DNA from: Spirochaetota bacterium
Lineage (GTDB): Bacteria > Spirochaetota > Brevinematia > Brevinematales > Brevinemataceae
DNA length: 64,000 nucleotides
Reading direction: 5' to 3'
NCBI GenBank assembly: GCA_030154445.1
Contig: JAGUQW010000004.1
Location: 100,940 to 164,939, forward strand
The notes beneath the pieces were generated by a model. That model was not told the origin of the DNA, searched no databases, and saw nothing but the letters and a program-made list of their open reading frames with translations. Both the position numbers and the translations under genes were made by a program. Positions 9,011 through 16,060 of the stretch are shown here, in pieces; position 1 is the first letter of the stretch; each line of letters starts with the position of its first letter.

Positions 9011-9535
9011 TTAAGATATCGTAAACTCTGTATAATACACAGCATCAATTTCACCATTAATAAATAAACTATTAATAGTGCGTCTAATTTCTTCTTTAAG
9101 CTGTTCTTTTTCTAAAAACTCATCTATTTGATTTTTTTCTTTAGAATTCAATAAATTTAAAATAACATCTCTAATTTGAATATGTCTTGCAACTAATTCA
9201 GCATGTAATAATTTTTTCTCTTGATTATATCCCAAAGATAATGCAACTCTTACAAAATAGTTAGCATCTAAATCTGCGGTATTTATTTTGAATTCACCAA
9301 TATCATAATAAGATAGTGGGACAGGTTTTGGTTGTAGTTGTACTGCTATTGCATTTTCATTTCTTTCTTTTGATGTTCCACCTTTAAAAACAACAAACAT
9401 TATAATAACAGAAATTACAACAGAAATTAATACAGGAATCAAATATCCTAAAATTGTAGTAAGAATTTTTGCTACAGGACTAGATTTTTTAAGTCCTTCT
9501 TCCAACCCTTCTTCTAATAAATCTTCATCAGCCAT
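9011..9535 (-). CDS. fliL: Flagellar basal-body protein FliL
   Basis: The chosen start (ATG complement at 9533-9535) gives 174 residues beginning MADEDLLEEG and has a strong ggagg site 6 bases upstream. A longer frame reaching 9622 adds 29 implausible residues and no ribosome site. The cytosolic N-terminus is acidic. One transmembrane helix lies near residues 26-50 (ILTTILGYLIPVLISVVISV), and a periplasmic domain follows with YYDIGEFKINTADLDANYFV. It ends in SLFINGEIDAVYYTEFTIS, as expected for FliL. FliL surrounds stators and supports motor torque. It is 42 bases upstream of fliM. Confidence 0.9.
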   Translation of the reverse strand: MADEDLLEEGLEEGLKKSSPVAKILTTILGYLIPVLISVVISVIIMFVVFKGGTSKERNENAIAVQLQPKPVPLSYYDIGEFKINTADLDANYFVRVALSLGYNQEKKLLHAELVARHIQIRDVILNLLNSKEKNQIDEFLEKEQLKEEIRRTINSLFINGEIDAVYYTEFTIS

Positions 9536-9641
9536 ATATTCCTCCAACACTATTTTAAATAAATAGTATATATTTACACTATTTATTTTAAAACATTTTA
9601 AATAAAAAAGCAATTTTTTCATACAATTTATATCTATATTA

Positions 9642-9670
9642 TTGTATTATCACTAAAAAAAGTTTATAAT
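9642..9670 (+). promoter_or_regulatory. Promoter of the metallo-beta-lactamase-fold gene
   Basis: TTGTAT at 9642-9647, a 17-base spacer and a perfect TATAAT at 9665-9670. Transcription would start near 9677, giving a leader of about 22 bases before the ATG at 9699. Confidence 0.6.
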
Positions 9671-9698
9671 ATACTATCAAAACATGAGGATATTTATC

Positions 9699-10322
9699 AT
9701 GATCAAACAATACGAAAATGGAGCTTTTAGCCAAAATACTTGGGTTTATTTTAATACGGATACTGAAGAAGCAATTATTGTTGATCCTGGAGATGACTTA
9801 GATGGATTATACAATATTATTGGCACCTATAATATTACTCATATTTTTATTACCCATGGGCATATAGATCATATTCAAGGATTAACTGAAATAAAGAATA
9901 TTTACCCTTCTGCAATTATTGTAGCACATGAATTAGCTAACGAAACATTACCAAATCCTCATAAAAATCTTTCTCACAAATGGGGGTTAGATGTTATTGC
10001 ACCGAAGCCAGATTGGACTTATAATACAGAAAGTGCAACTATCACAGCGGCAGGACAAGAGTGGACATTGATTCATACGCCAGGTCATGCGGTTGATCAC
10101 ACCGTGTTTTTTGGTCAAGATATGACGATGTTCGGTGGAGATATAATTTTTGAACAAGGTAGTGTTGGTCGTGTAGACCTAGATGGATGTGATCCTATAG
10201 CAATGCGTGTTTCTATTGCCAAAACCCTATCAGCACCTCTTGAAGCAACTGTTTATCCAGGCCATGGTAGTCCTTTTACTATTCAAGAAGCAAGACCTTT
10301 CTTTCAGGAATTAAATTTCTAA
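9699..10322 (+). CDS. Metallo-beta-lactamase-fold hydrolase (glyoxalase II-like)
   Basis: 207 residues from the ATG at 9699, chosen because gagga lies 8 bases before it; a frame five codons longer has no such site. Zinc ligands are clear: THGHIDHIQG (HxHxDH), HTPGHAVDHTVFF, the GGD of MFGGDIIF, and YPGHGS. This is the short, roughly 210-residue class of cytosolic hydroxyacylglutathione-hydrolase-like enzymes. The true substrate (glyoxylate-type thioester, persulfide or other) cannot be decided. It is a monocistronic unit with its own promoter and terminator. Confidence 0.88.
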   Translation: MIKQYENGAFSQNTWVYFNTDTEEAIIVDPGDDLDGLYNIIGTYNITHIFITHGHIDHIQGLTEIKNIYPSAIIVAHELANETLPNPHKNLSHKWGLDVIAPKPDWTYNTESATITAAGQEWTLIHTPGHAVDHTVFFGQDMTMFGGDIIFEQGSVGRVDLDGCDPIAMRVSIAKTLSAPLEATVYPGHGSPFTIQEARPFFQELNF

Positions 10323-10342
10323 AGATATATTTTATATAAACA

Positions 10343-10375
10343 AAAAACACTCTATATTCTAGAGTGTTTTTTTTT
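10343..10375. terminator. Terminator after the metallo-beta-lactamase-fold gene
   Basis: The arms aacactct and agagtgtt are separated by a short A/T loop and followed by nine T. The A-run on the other side allows it to work for the opposite-strand gene at 10398 as well. Confidence 0.8.
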
Positions 10376-10397
10376 ATTTATATTTATCAATAAAAAA

Positions 10398-10817
10398 TTA
10401 TTTTTGATTTGTGTTAAACAATGTTGGTTTGATCAAACAATAATAAAACATTATATTGACACCCACACTCTTCATTAATATTCGCAAAACATCTTGTCCC
10501 ATCCATATTTTTTTGAAAAATAATACATAAGAAATTATCGTAAAAGTAAGAATCGCCACACTATCTATAATAAGCCATGTTCCAGCACTAGTTTCACTCT
10601 GAGAAGATTTCTCATGCTCTATGGGATCATTTGTAGAAAGATCATCTGCATAAATATCATCATCTGAAATTTCTTCTATATATCTGGTATGTGGTTTTTG
10701 AGTGCTTTTATAAATAATTATTGCAAAAACTAGTGTAAAGAGTACTCCTGATGATATGATTGTGTACAAATCTTGAGTTTTAATATAAGCGACAAAATTT
10801 TCTATAATACTTTCCAT
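10398..10817 (-). CDS. Unknown protein with two transmembrane segments
   Basis: 139 residues from the ATG at 10815-10817, which has aaggaag just upstream; the frame could start seven codons earlier but without a good site. Helix one is near residues 20-37 (ISSGVLFTLVFAIIIY). An acidic stretch (YIEEISDDDIYADDLS) follows, then a second hydrophobic stretch from TWLIIDSVAILTFTIISYVL and a third short one near the C-terminus. There is no recognisable domain. It sits between the hydrolase and the methyltransferase-HNH gene with no obvious link to either. Confidence 0.65.
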   Translation of the reverse strand: MESIIENFVAYIKTQDLYTIISSGVLFTLVFAIIIYKSTQKPHTRYIEEISDDDIYADDLSTNDPIEHEKSSQSETSAGTWLIIDSVAILTFTIISYVLFFKKIWMGQDVLRILMKSVGVNIMFYYCLIKPTLFNTNQK

Positions 10818-10879
10818 AACACTTCCTTGATACATCATAACTCATATTGATTGCAAATACAAGTAATATAAAGGTATTA

Positions 10880-10919
10880 GCTTTTAATTGCTTTTAATTG
10901 CTTTTAATTGCTTTTAATT
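10880..10919. repeat. Four tandem copies of a 10-bp unit at the 3' end of the methyltransferase-HNH gene
   Basis: The unit gcttttaatt is repeated exactly four times at 10880, 10890, 10900 and 10910. The stop codon of the methyltransferase-HNH gene (10894-10896 on the - strand) lies within the repeat. Because 10 is not a multiple of 3, each gain or loss of a unit shifts the frame. The C-terminal LKAIKSN is encoded by the repeats themselves. Confidence 0.9.
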
Positions 10920-12246
10920 TTGCTAATAGTTCTTCCATAGGTCTATCGCCTTTGACTCTATTACAATAACTACACAGTAGTTGAAAATTATCCTTACTAT
11001 CCGCTCCACCTTTGGATTTGGGAATGATATGATCTACTTCCATATGCACAAGATTGAAATGTTGTTTACAGCCTGCACAATCGCCATGTTGTTTGCCGTA
11101 GAGCGTTTCTTTGATCTCTTTTTTGGCTTTACCTATAAGTTTTATTGCTTCTATATCTGTTCTTTCGGGAATATCATCTCTAAAAATAAGAGCGTTCTTG
11201 TGTTTAAATAGATCATCAGGGTTTGCGATTTCTTTGTGCAATCTTATATTTACGAGTTCGTAAGCTTTTTTTGAGATATCTATCCCCACCCACTCCCTAC
11301 CAAGCTTTTCTGCTGCAACACAGGTAGTAGCACATCCACAGAAAGGATCTAATACTATCCCACCCTTAGGGCATGATGCCTCTATAATTCGCTCTAATAA
11401 TGCTAATGGTTTTTGGGTAGGATAACCAACTCTTTCATGGCTCATTTGATTGATAGGCTTTATATCATTCCAAATAGACCCAATAGCAATACCTTTAGAT
11501 TCATCAAGAAATCTTATTAATTGTTTTTTTCCATTTTTTGTAAAATATATACGACCTGTATCTTCAAAACGTTGAATAGATTCTAAACTATAATCACCCA
11601 AAGGAGTATCCCTACTATATATCCTACCATTAGGATCAGTATATTTGAATTTATTATGCTTCGCATTTAGATCATGTTTTTTGTATACTTGGTTAAAATA
11701 ATAATTTTGAGAAGATGAAAAAAAGAAAACACTCTCGGTATTTCTTCCAAATTGTTGCGATGTTGATTTAGCTCCTTTAACAGGACTTCTTTCCCATATA
11801 ATTTCATTACGAAAATTTTTATGCCCAAAAATAACATCCATCAGTAGCTTAAGATAATGTCCCATCGTATTATCACAATGAAGATAGATACTACCTGTGT
11901 CCTTGAGAATACGCTTCATCTCTAAGAGACGCATTGCCATATAGACGAGATAGTATTTGTTACTCTTATCTCCAATATATCCACTAAGCTCTATAAAATG
12001 ATACAATTCTGGATTTTTCTCTTTTAATAATAATAACCAAGCATCTTTGATGTCTTCCATTCCCCAATAATCTTTGAACTCAGCTCCTTCAGCATTACTA
12101 CCTATAGGCGCAGAAAAAGATTTGTTTTTGTTAAATGGGGGATCTAAATAAATCAAATCAATAGAATTATCATTAAATCCTTGTAAAATATCTAGATTAT
12201 CTCCACAAAAGATTGTTCTGTTTTTGATTGTTGTTTGATTCGACAC
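10894..12246 (-). CDS. Site-specific DNA methyltransferase (beta class) fused to an HNH domain
   Basis: 450 residues, starting at GTG with gaggt about 5 bases upstream. Motif IV DPPF is at residues 35-38. The SAM-binding motif DPFCGCATTCVAAEKLG follows near residue 300, and the order (catalytic motif first) is that of beta-class N4-cytosine or N6-adenine methyltransferases; the region between carries target recognition. Residues 390-440 form an HNH module with two CxxC zinc pairs (CAGC, CSYC) and MEVDHIIPKSKGG. Fusions of this type are known among bacterial methyltransferases. The HNH part may cut DNA in a self-contained restriction-modification protein, or aid binding. There is no separate restriction gene beside it. 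Target site unknown. Confidence 0.88.
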   Translation of the reverse strand: MSNQTTIKNRTIFCGDNLDILQGFNDNSIDLIYLDPPFNKNKSFSAPIGSNAEGAEFKDYWGMEDIKDAWLLLLKEKNPELYHFIELSGYIGDKSNKYYLVYMAMRLLEMKRILKDTGSIYLHCDNTMGHYLKLLMDVIFGHKNFRNEIIWERSPVKGAKSTSQQFGRNTESVFFFSSSQNYYFNQVYKKHDLNAKHNKFKYTDPNGRIYSRDTPLGDYSLESIQRFEDTGRIYFTKNGKKQLIRFLDESKGIAIGSIWNDIKPINQMSHERVGYPTQKPLALLERIIEASCPKGGIVLDPFCGCATTCVAAEKLGREWVGIDISKKAYELVNIRLHKEIANPDDLFKHKNALIFRDDIPERTDIEAIKLIGKAKKEIKETLYGKQHGDCAGCKQHFNLVHMEVDHIIPKSKGGADSKDNFQLLCSYCNRVKGDRPMEELLAKLKAIKSN

Positions 12247-12273
12247 TGATACCTCTACCTATGTTAATATTCC

Positions 12274-13995
12274 TTAACTTAATTCTTTCAACTCTTCTCT
12301 AATAAATTGCACTAATTCTCTAATATATTCTTTAGTGAACTTCAACTCTATTCCTGCTATTTTATAAATATCAGCCAGAGGTACTTGATGTCCTATATTA
12401 AGAAATTTTTTATAATTTTCTACTGCTATTTTTGGATTTTGTTTGTATTCACGATAAACTGCTAAAGCTCCTAATTGAGCAATACCATATTCTATATAAT
12501 AAAAAGGTACTTCAAATATATGTAATTGAAACAACCATTGAATCGCTTTTTCTTGTTCTAATCCAGACCAGTTTAATCCAGCCTTGTTAGAAAATCGATC
12601 CATAACATCTATAAATGCCTGTTCTCTTAATTCTGTAGTACCGCTATCTGTGTATATTTTTTGTTGGAAGCTATCGATAGTCATACACCAAGGGAAGAAT
12701 TTTAATGCTCCTTCGATCTGATCATATTTTGCTTTACGAAAATCTTCTTTATCTGTATAACATTCTTTCCATCTATCCATAGAAATCATTTCCATACTCA
12801 TAGAAGCTAACTCAGCTGCTTCCATAGGAAGACCTAATAGGCTAGAATACTTATGATCTGCTTGAGCAAATTCATGCATAGCATGTCCAATCTCATGAAT
12901 AAGTGTCGTTAAATCACTATGCAAGCCAACGGCATTCATAAAGATAAAAGATGCTCCATATTTGTACAAAGGATAAGAATAACCACCGGGAGCTTTATTT
13001 TTACGATTGAATAGATCTAATAATTTACTAGCATCCATAGAAGAAAAGTTCTCACCAAAAATAGGATCTATTTGTTGCATCATCGTGATATGTTTGGGAA
13101 TTAGATCTTCTGTTTTTTTAACAGGTTTTAACAACTTACCATCCAAAGAAACACTCATATCCCAAGGTTTGAGATTATCTATTTGTAAGGTATCTTTTCT
13201 TTTTTGATTGAGTTCAGCGATTAAAGGCATTATCTCCGATTCTACAGCATCATGAAAATTATGAATATCTTGTACTGTATAAGAGAATCGCCCTTTTGCT
13301 TGATGCATATAATCTCTATAATTATCAAAACCAGCATTTTTTGCAATTTCTTGTCTTAGTTCATAAAGCTTATTAAACAATACATTAAGCTCATCTTTGT
13401 GAGTTAACATTTTTTCAGAACGCACACGCCAAGCTTTTTCTCTAACATTTCTATCTTTATCTTTAAGAAATATAGCCATTTCAGGGAGTGTTTTTTCTTC
13501 GCCATTAAATTCTACTGTCATACTACCTGTAATAGATCTGTATTCTATGCCCAATTCATTTTCTTTAATTTCCAATGCTACATTTTCTTCTCTAAAAAGA
13601 TCGCTATCATTCTTGAGGATTCTTTCTAATAGAGATCCTGTTTTGCCATGTTCTACAACCCAATCTTTCAAAGCTGGTGAATTCAAAACAATATTTTTAA
13701 AGGCAAAATCTTTGGGAGCATAATAAGCAGAAATATTTTGTTGAAATGCCGTATAATCTTCCACTATTTTTTTATCAATAGTATCGCAAGTCATCTTAAT
13801 ATAAATCTCACCACCTGTATCGCGAATTTTATGATTAAGCTCATCTACTTTATTCAGAAATTCATCAAGCTCTAGTGTTGTTTTTGGAGTTTCTTTTTCT
13901 AATTGTTCTACCCATGTCTTTAGCAAAGTTAAATCATGAGGATTAATCTCCCCTTGGAAATAATAATTTGTACGAATTGGTAATATGTTGGACAT
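12274..13995 (-). CDS. pepF: Oligoendopeptidase F, M3B family
   Basis: 573 residues, a zinc metallopeptidase that trims short peptides in the cytosol. The catalytic HEIGH motif lies in TTLIHEIGHAMHEFAQ, with the downstream Glu ligand in MEAAELASMSMEM. The N-terminal M3-type helical region includes YRSITGSMTVEFNGEE, close to the family pattern. There is no signal peptide. Length agrees with the family (560-600). The start follows an aaggga site. It lies just upstream of the methyltransferase-HNH gene (27-bp gap) on the same strand and may share its transcript. Confidence 0.92.
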   Translation of the reverse strand: MSNILPIRTNYYFQGEINPHDLTLLKTWVEQLEKETPKTTLELDEFLNKVDELNHKIRDTGGEIYIKMTCDTIDKKIVEDYTAFQQNISAYYAPKDFAFKNIVLNSPALKDWVVEHGKTGSLLERILKNDSDLFREENVALEIKENELGIEYRSITGSMTVEFNGEEKTLPEMAIFLKDKDRNVREKAWRVRSEKMLTHKDELNVLFNKLYELRQEIAKNAGFDNYRDYMHQAKGRFSYTVQDIHNFHDAVESEIMPLIAELNQKRKDTLQIDNLKPWDMSVSLDGKLLKPVKKTEDLIPKHITMMQQIDPIFGENFSSMDASKLLDLFNRKNKAPGGYSYPLYKYGASFIFMNAVGLHSDLTTLIHEIGHAMHEFAQADHKYSSLLGLPMEAAELASMSMEMISMDRWKECYTDKEDFRKAKYDQIEGALKFFPWCMTIDSFQQKIYTDSGTTELREQAFIDVMDRFSNKAGLNWSGLEQEKAIQWLFQLHIFEVPFYYIEYGIAQLGALAVYREYKQNPKIAVENYKKFLNIGHQVPLADIYKIAGIELKFTKEYIRELVQFIREELKELS

Positions 13996-14084
13996 TGTAA
14001 ACTCCCTTGTTTAATAGTATATCAATTATAATTCTCATCTTGTTTTTTGTCAATTGACAAACTATTCCTTTCTATATATCTATC

Positions 14085-14113
14085 AAAAAAGCCAGCTTTT
14101 CACTGGCTTTTTA
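14085..14113. terminator. Terminator downstream of the gene remnant at 14114
   Basis: The stem gccag/ctggc is flanked by A6 on the left and T5 on the right, so both directions are possible. On the - strand it begins right after the stop codon of the small frame 14114-14251, as expected for the original end of a longer gene. Confidence 0.65.
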
Positions 14114-14251
14114 TTATTTATCTGCAATGTTTTTTTGATAATATTCTAAGATACTTGGAAAGTATTTATCATAAAATTTTTGAGTAATATATTTTCTATC
14201 TTTATTCCAAAAATTCTCGCCTTCTGATTTGTAGGGATTATATATATTCAT
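14114..14251 (-). pseudogene. Probable C-terminal remnant of a lost gene (45 codons)
   Basis: A 45-residue frame not long enough for routine gene calls. It reads MNIYNPYKSEGENFWNKDRK, then continues YITQKFYDKYFPSILEYYQK and NIADK. Its composition (many aromatics with Lys, Glu, Asn) looks like true protein rather than random A+T-rich translation. The stop is followed at once by a hairpin/T-tract terminator. Upstream the frame stays open only to a stop about 15 codons before this ATG, and no good ribosome site is visible. It is best read as the tail of a gene whose 5' part was deleted, alternatively a true small protein. Family not recognised. Confidence 0.4.
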
Positions 14252-14324
14252 ATATTTGGTGATAATATTTTCATTGACAATATAACAATAATATTATATA
14301 ATTCCTACACGAAGGAGTTTATTT

Positions 14325-15050
14325 ATGAGTCAATTTGACGCTACAAAATTAGAAGATCTAGTAGCATACTATAAACAATTAGAACAATTAAAATCTAACG
14401 GCGTACCATGCCATCGTTTTTATTCTTGGAATTTATGTTACGAAGCATTTGGAGAATTTTACAAAAAAAATACTACACCAACTACTAAAAAAGAAAAAGA
14501 TTTATTAGCACTACATTTGGGTAGCTATTTGGTAACATTAGGCATGTATAGAGGGGCTACCTTCAACCTTCATTACAATTATTCTATCCACAGATCTGTA
14601 ATCACTTTATTATTTAGTCCAGAAGCACAAGAATTACGCAAAAACAATCATGATCTTGAATATCTCAAAACACATACCAAAGATATCAAAAAATTATACG
14701 ATGAAGTATACAATAAATATGCAGAACTTTTTCACCACACTTGGAAAGATATCATGGATTTAACCGTTGATGCCAAAGATAGAAAAGCATCTTCTATTTT
14801 AATTACCGAAGTTCTTTTGGGGACTATAGGATGCCTTCCCGCTTATGACACTTACCTCAAAAAGGGATTAGAAATATCAGAAATTGCTCATAATATTTCA
14901 AGTACTACTATTGAAAAATGTACCACGGATTTATTAGCATTTTTTGAAAAAAATATCACCGATGAAGTTTATCAAGCTACCTACAAAGCAGATTATCCTA
15001 TTATGAAATTATTAGACATTGCTTTTTGGAAACTTGGATCTGAGAAATAA
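14325..15050 (+). CDS. Unknown soluble helical protein
   Basis: 241 residues, preceded by gaagga. It has no signal peptide and no membrane helix, and is predicted mostly helical. A conserved-looking core, HLGSYLVTLGMYRGATFNL, is followed by a long polar helical region (residues 100-140) and a second cluster with LGTIGCLPAYDTYLKKGL. The core pattern recalls a widespread family of uncharacterised bacterial proteins, but I cannot name it. Codon use resembles its neighbours. It appears to be transcribed alone. Confidence 0.75.
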   Translation: MSQFDATKLEDLVAYYKQLEQLKSNGVPCHRFYSWNLCYEAFGEFYKKNTTPTTKKEKDLLALHLGSYLVTLGMYRGATFNLHYNYSIHRSVITLLFSPEAQELRKNNHDLEYLKTHTKDIKKLYDEVYNKYAELFHHTWKDIMDLTVDAKDRKASSILITEVLLGTIGCLPAYDTYLKKGLEISEIAHNISSTTIEKCTTDLLAFFEKNITDEVYQATYKADYPIMKLLDIAFWKLGSEK

Positions 15051-15137
15051 TCATTCTTATCTTCTTCATTGTTTCTATCTAAAATCCACAAAAAATTTAT
15101 AAATAGCATACTATAGTATTCGAATCAAAGAGAACAT

Positions 15138-15920
15138 ATGAAGAAATACTCAAAACTTCTTAAATATATATATTATATTTTTTTACTTTTATTACCTGTT
15201 TTTACAATGATCTTAGCTATCATAATAAATCCAAGTTTTGATAGTAAAAACAATCTATTATTAATCACCTCTTTACTATTATTATGGGCTTTATTATCAT
15301 TTTCTATTATAAAATATTTATATCTAAAATTTATTATCAAAATCACTCAATATATTATAACACATTATCTATCAAAAGTAACTTTTATCAGTCAGGATTG
15401 TTCTGGAAGTGGACTATATAAATGTCTGAATTTAAAATATTTATCACCTTTCATTGGTATACTATTTGAAGGCACTGTGTATAATAACTTTTTAAAAGAT
15501 CTACGATTTCATCTCTCCCAACCTATAATTTTTATTCCTAGAGCAAAAACTTTAACATTAAAAAAAGAAAATGAACATATATTAGCCGATTATCCTGTTT
15601 TTCAACTAGGAAACCCCGATATGGAAATACATTGGATTCACTCAGATAACGAAGAAGATATTAAAAATAAATGGAATAGTCGTAAAGAAAGAATTAATTA
15701 TGAGAGAATCATCACTATTAATGCTCCAGAAAAATATAAAAATAAATTTTTTAGAAATATCCAGATAAGTGATGAAGAAATCAAAATTATCAAAGACAAT
15801 AAAGAATTTACTTTTTCTACTAGAAAGTTCTCTCCCGATAATGAAAAAAGATGGGAATATCACTTTGAGCAAATAAAAATCATCTCAAAATCTCTTAAGA
15901 TCTTACTACTATTAATATAA
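15138..15920 (+). CDS. Unknown protein with two N-terminal transmembrane helices
   Basis: 260 residues, starting after agagaac. Two hydrophobic helices fill about residues 10-33 and 40-63 (LLITSLLLLWALLSFSII), and a third, weaker one closes the C-terminus (LKILLLLI). The remainder is a soluble domain on one side of the membrane, with Lys/Asn/Glu-rich, beta-type sequence such as FRNIQISDEEIKIIKDN. It resembles uncharacterised DUF3137-like membrane proteins only in general layout; no family is claimed. A terminator follows directly. Confidence 0.7.
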   Translation: MKKYSKLLKYIYYIFLLLLPVFTMILAIIINPSFDSKNNLLLITSLLLLWALLSFSIIKYLYLKFIIKITQYIITHYLSKVTFISQDCSGSGLYKCLNLKYLSPFIGILFEGTVYNNFLKDLRFHLSQPIIFIPRAKTLTLKKENEHILADYPVFQLGNPDMEIHWIHSDNEEDIKNKWNSRKERINYERIITINAPEKYKNKFFRNIQISDEEIKIIKDNKEFTFSTRKFSPDNEKRWEYHFEQIKIISKSLKILLLLI

Positions 15921-15930
15921 TCTATAAAAT

Positions 15931-15963
15931 AAAAAAGCACCCCATATACTAGGGTGTTTTTTA
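15931..15963. terminator. Terminator after the two-helix membrane protein
   Basis: The stem caccc/gggtg, extended by A-run and T-run with one bulged G, sits 10 bases after the stop and ends in six T. The strands are symmetric enough for bidirectional use. Confidence 0.75.
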
Positions 15964-16060
15964 TTATAATATTATCAATAATTAAAAAAATCTATTTTTT
16001 AATTTTTATTTTAATATTATTATTAAATAAACACCGTGATTGCCTACCAAAAAGGTATTC

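Noticed and set aside
9536-9622. 29-residue N-terminal extension of FliL
   Set aside because: Strong Shine-Dalgarno directly before the internal ATG at 9535; the extension has no site and no FliL-like sequence.
10880-10919. CRISPR-like array
   Set aside because: Only 10-bp direct tandem units without spacers and inside a gene end; no CRISPR repeats or cas genes anywhere in the window.
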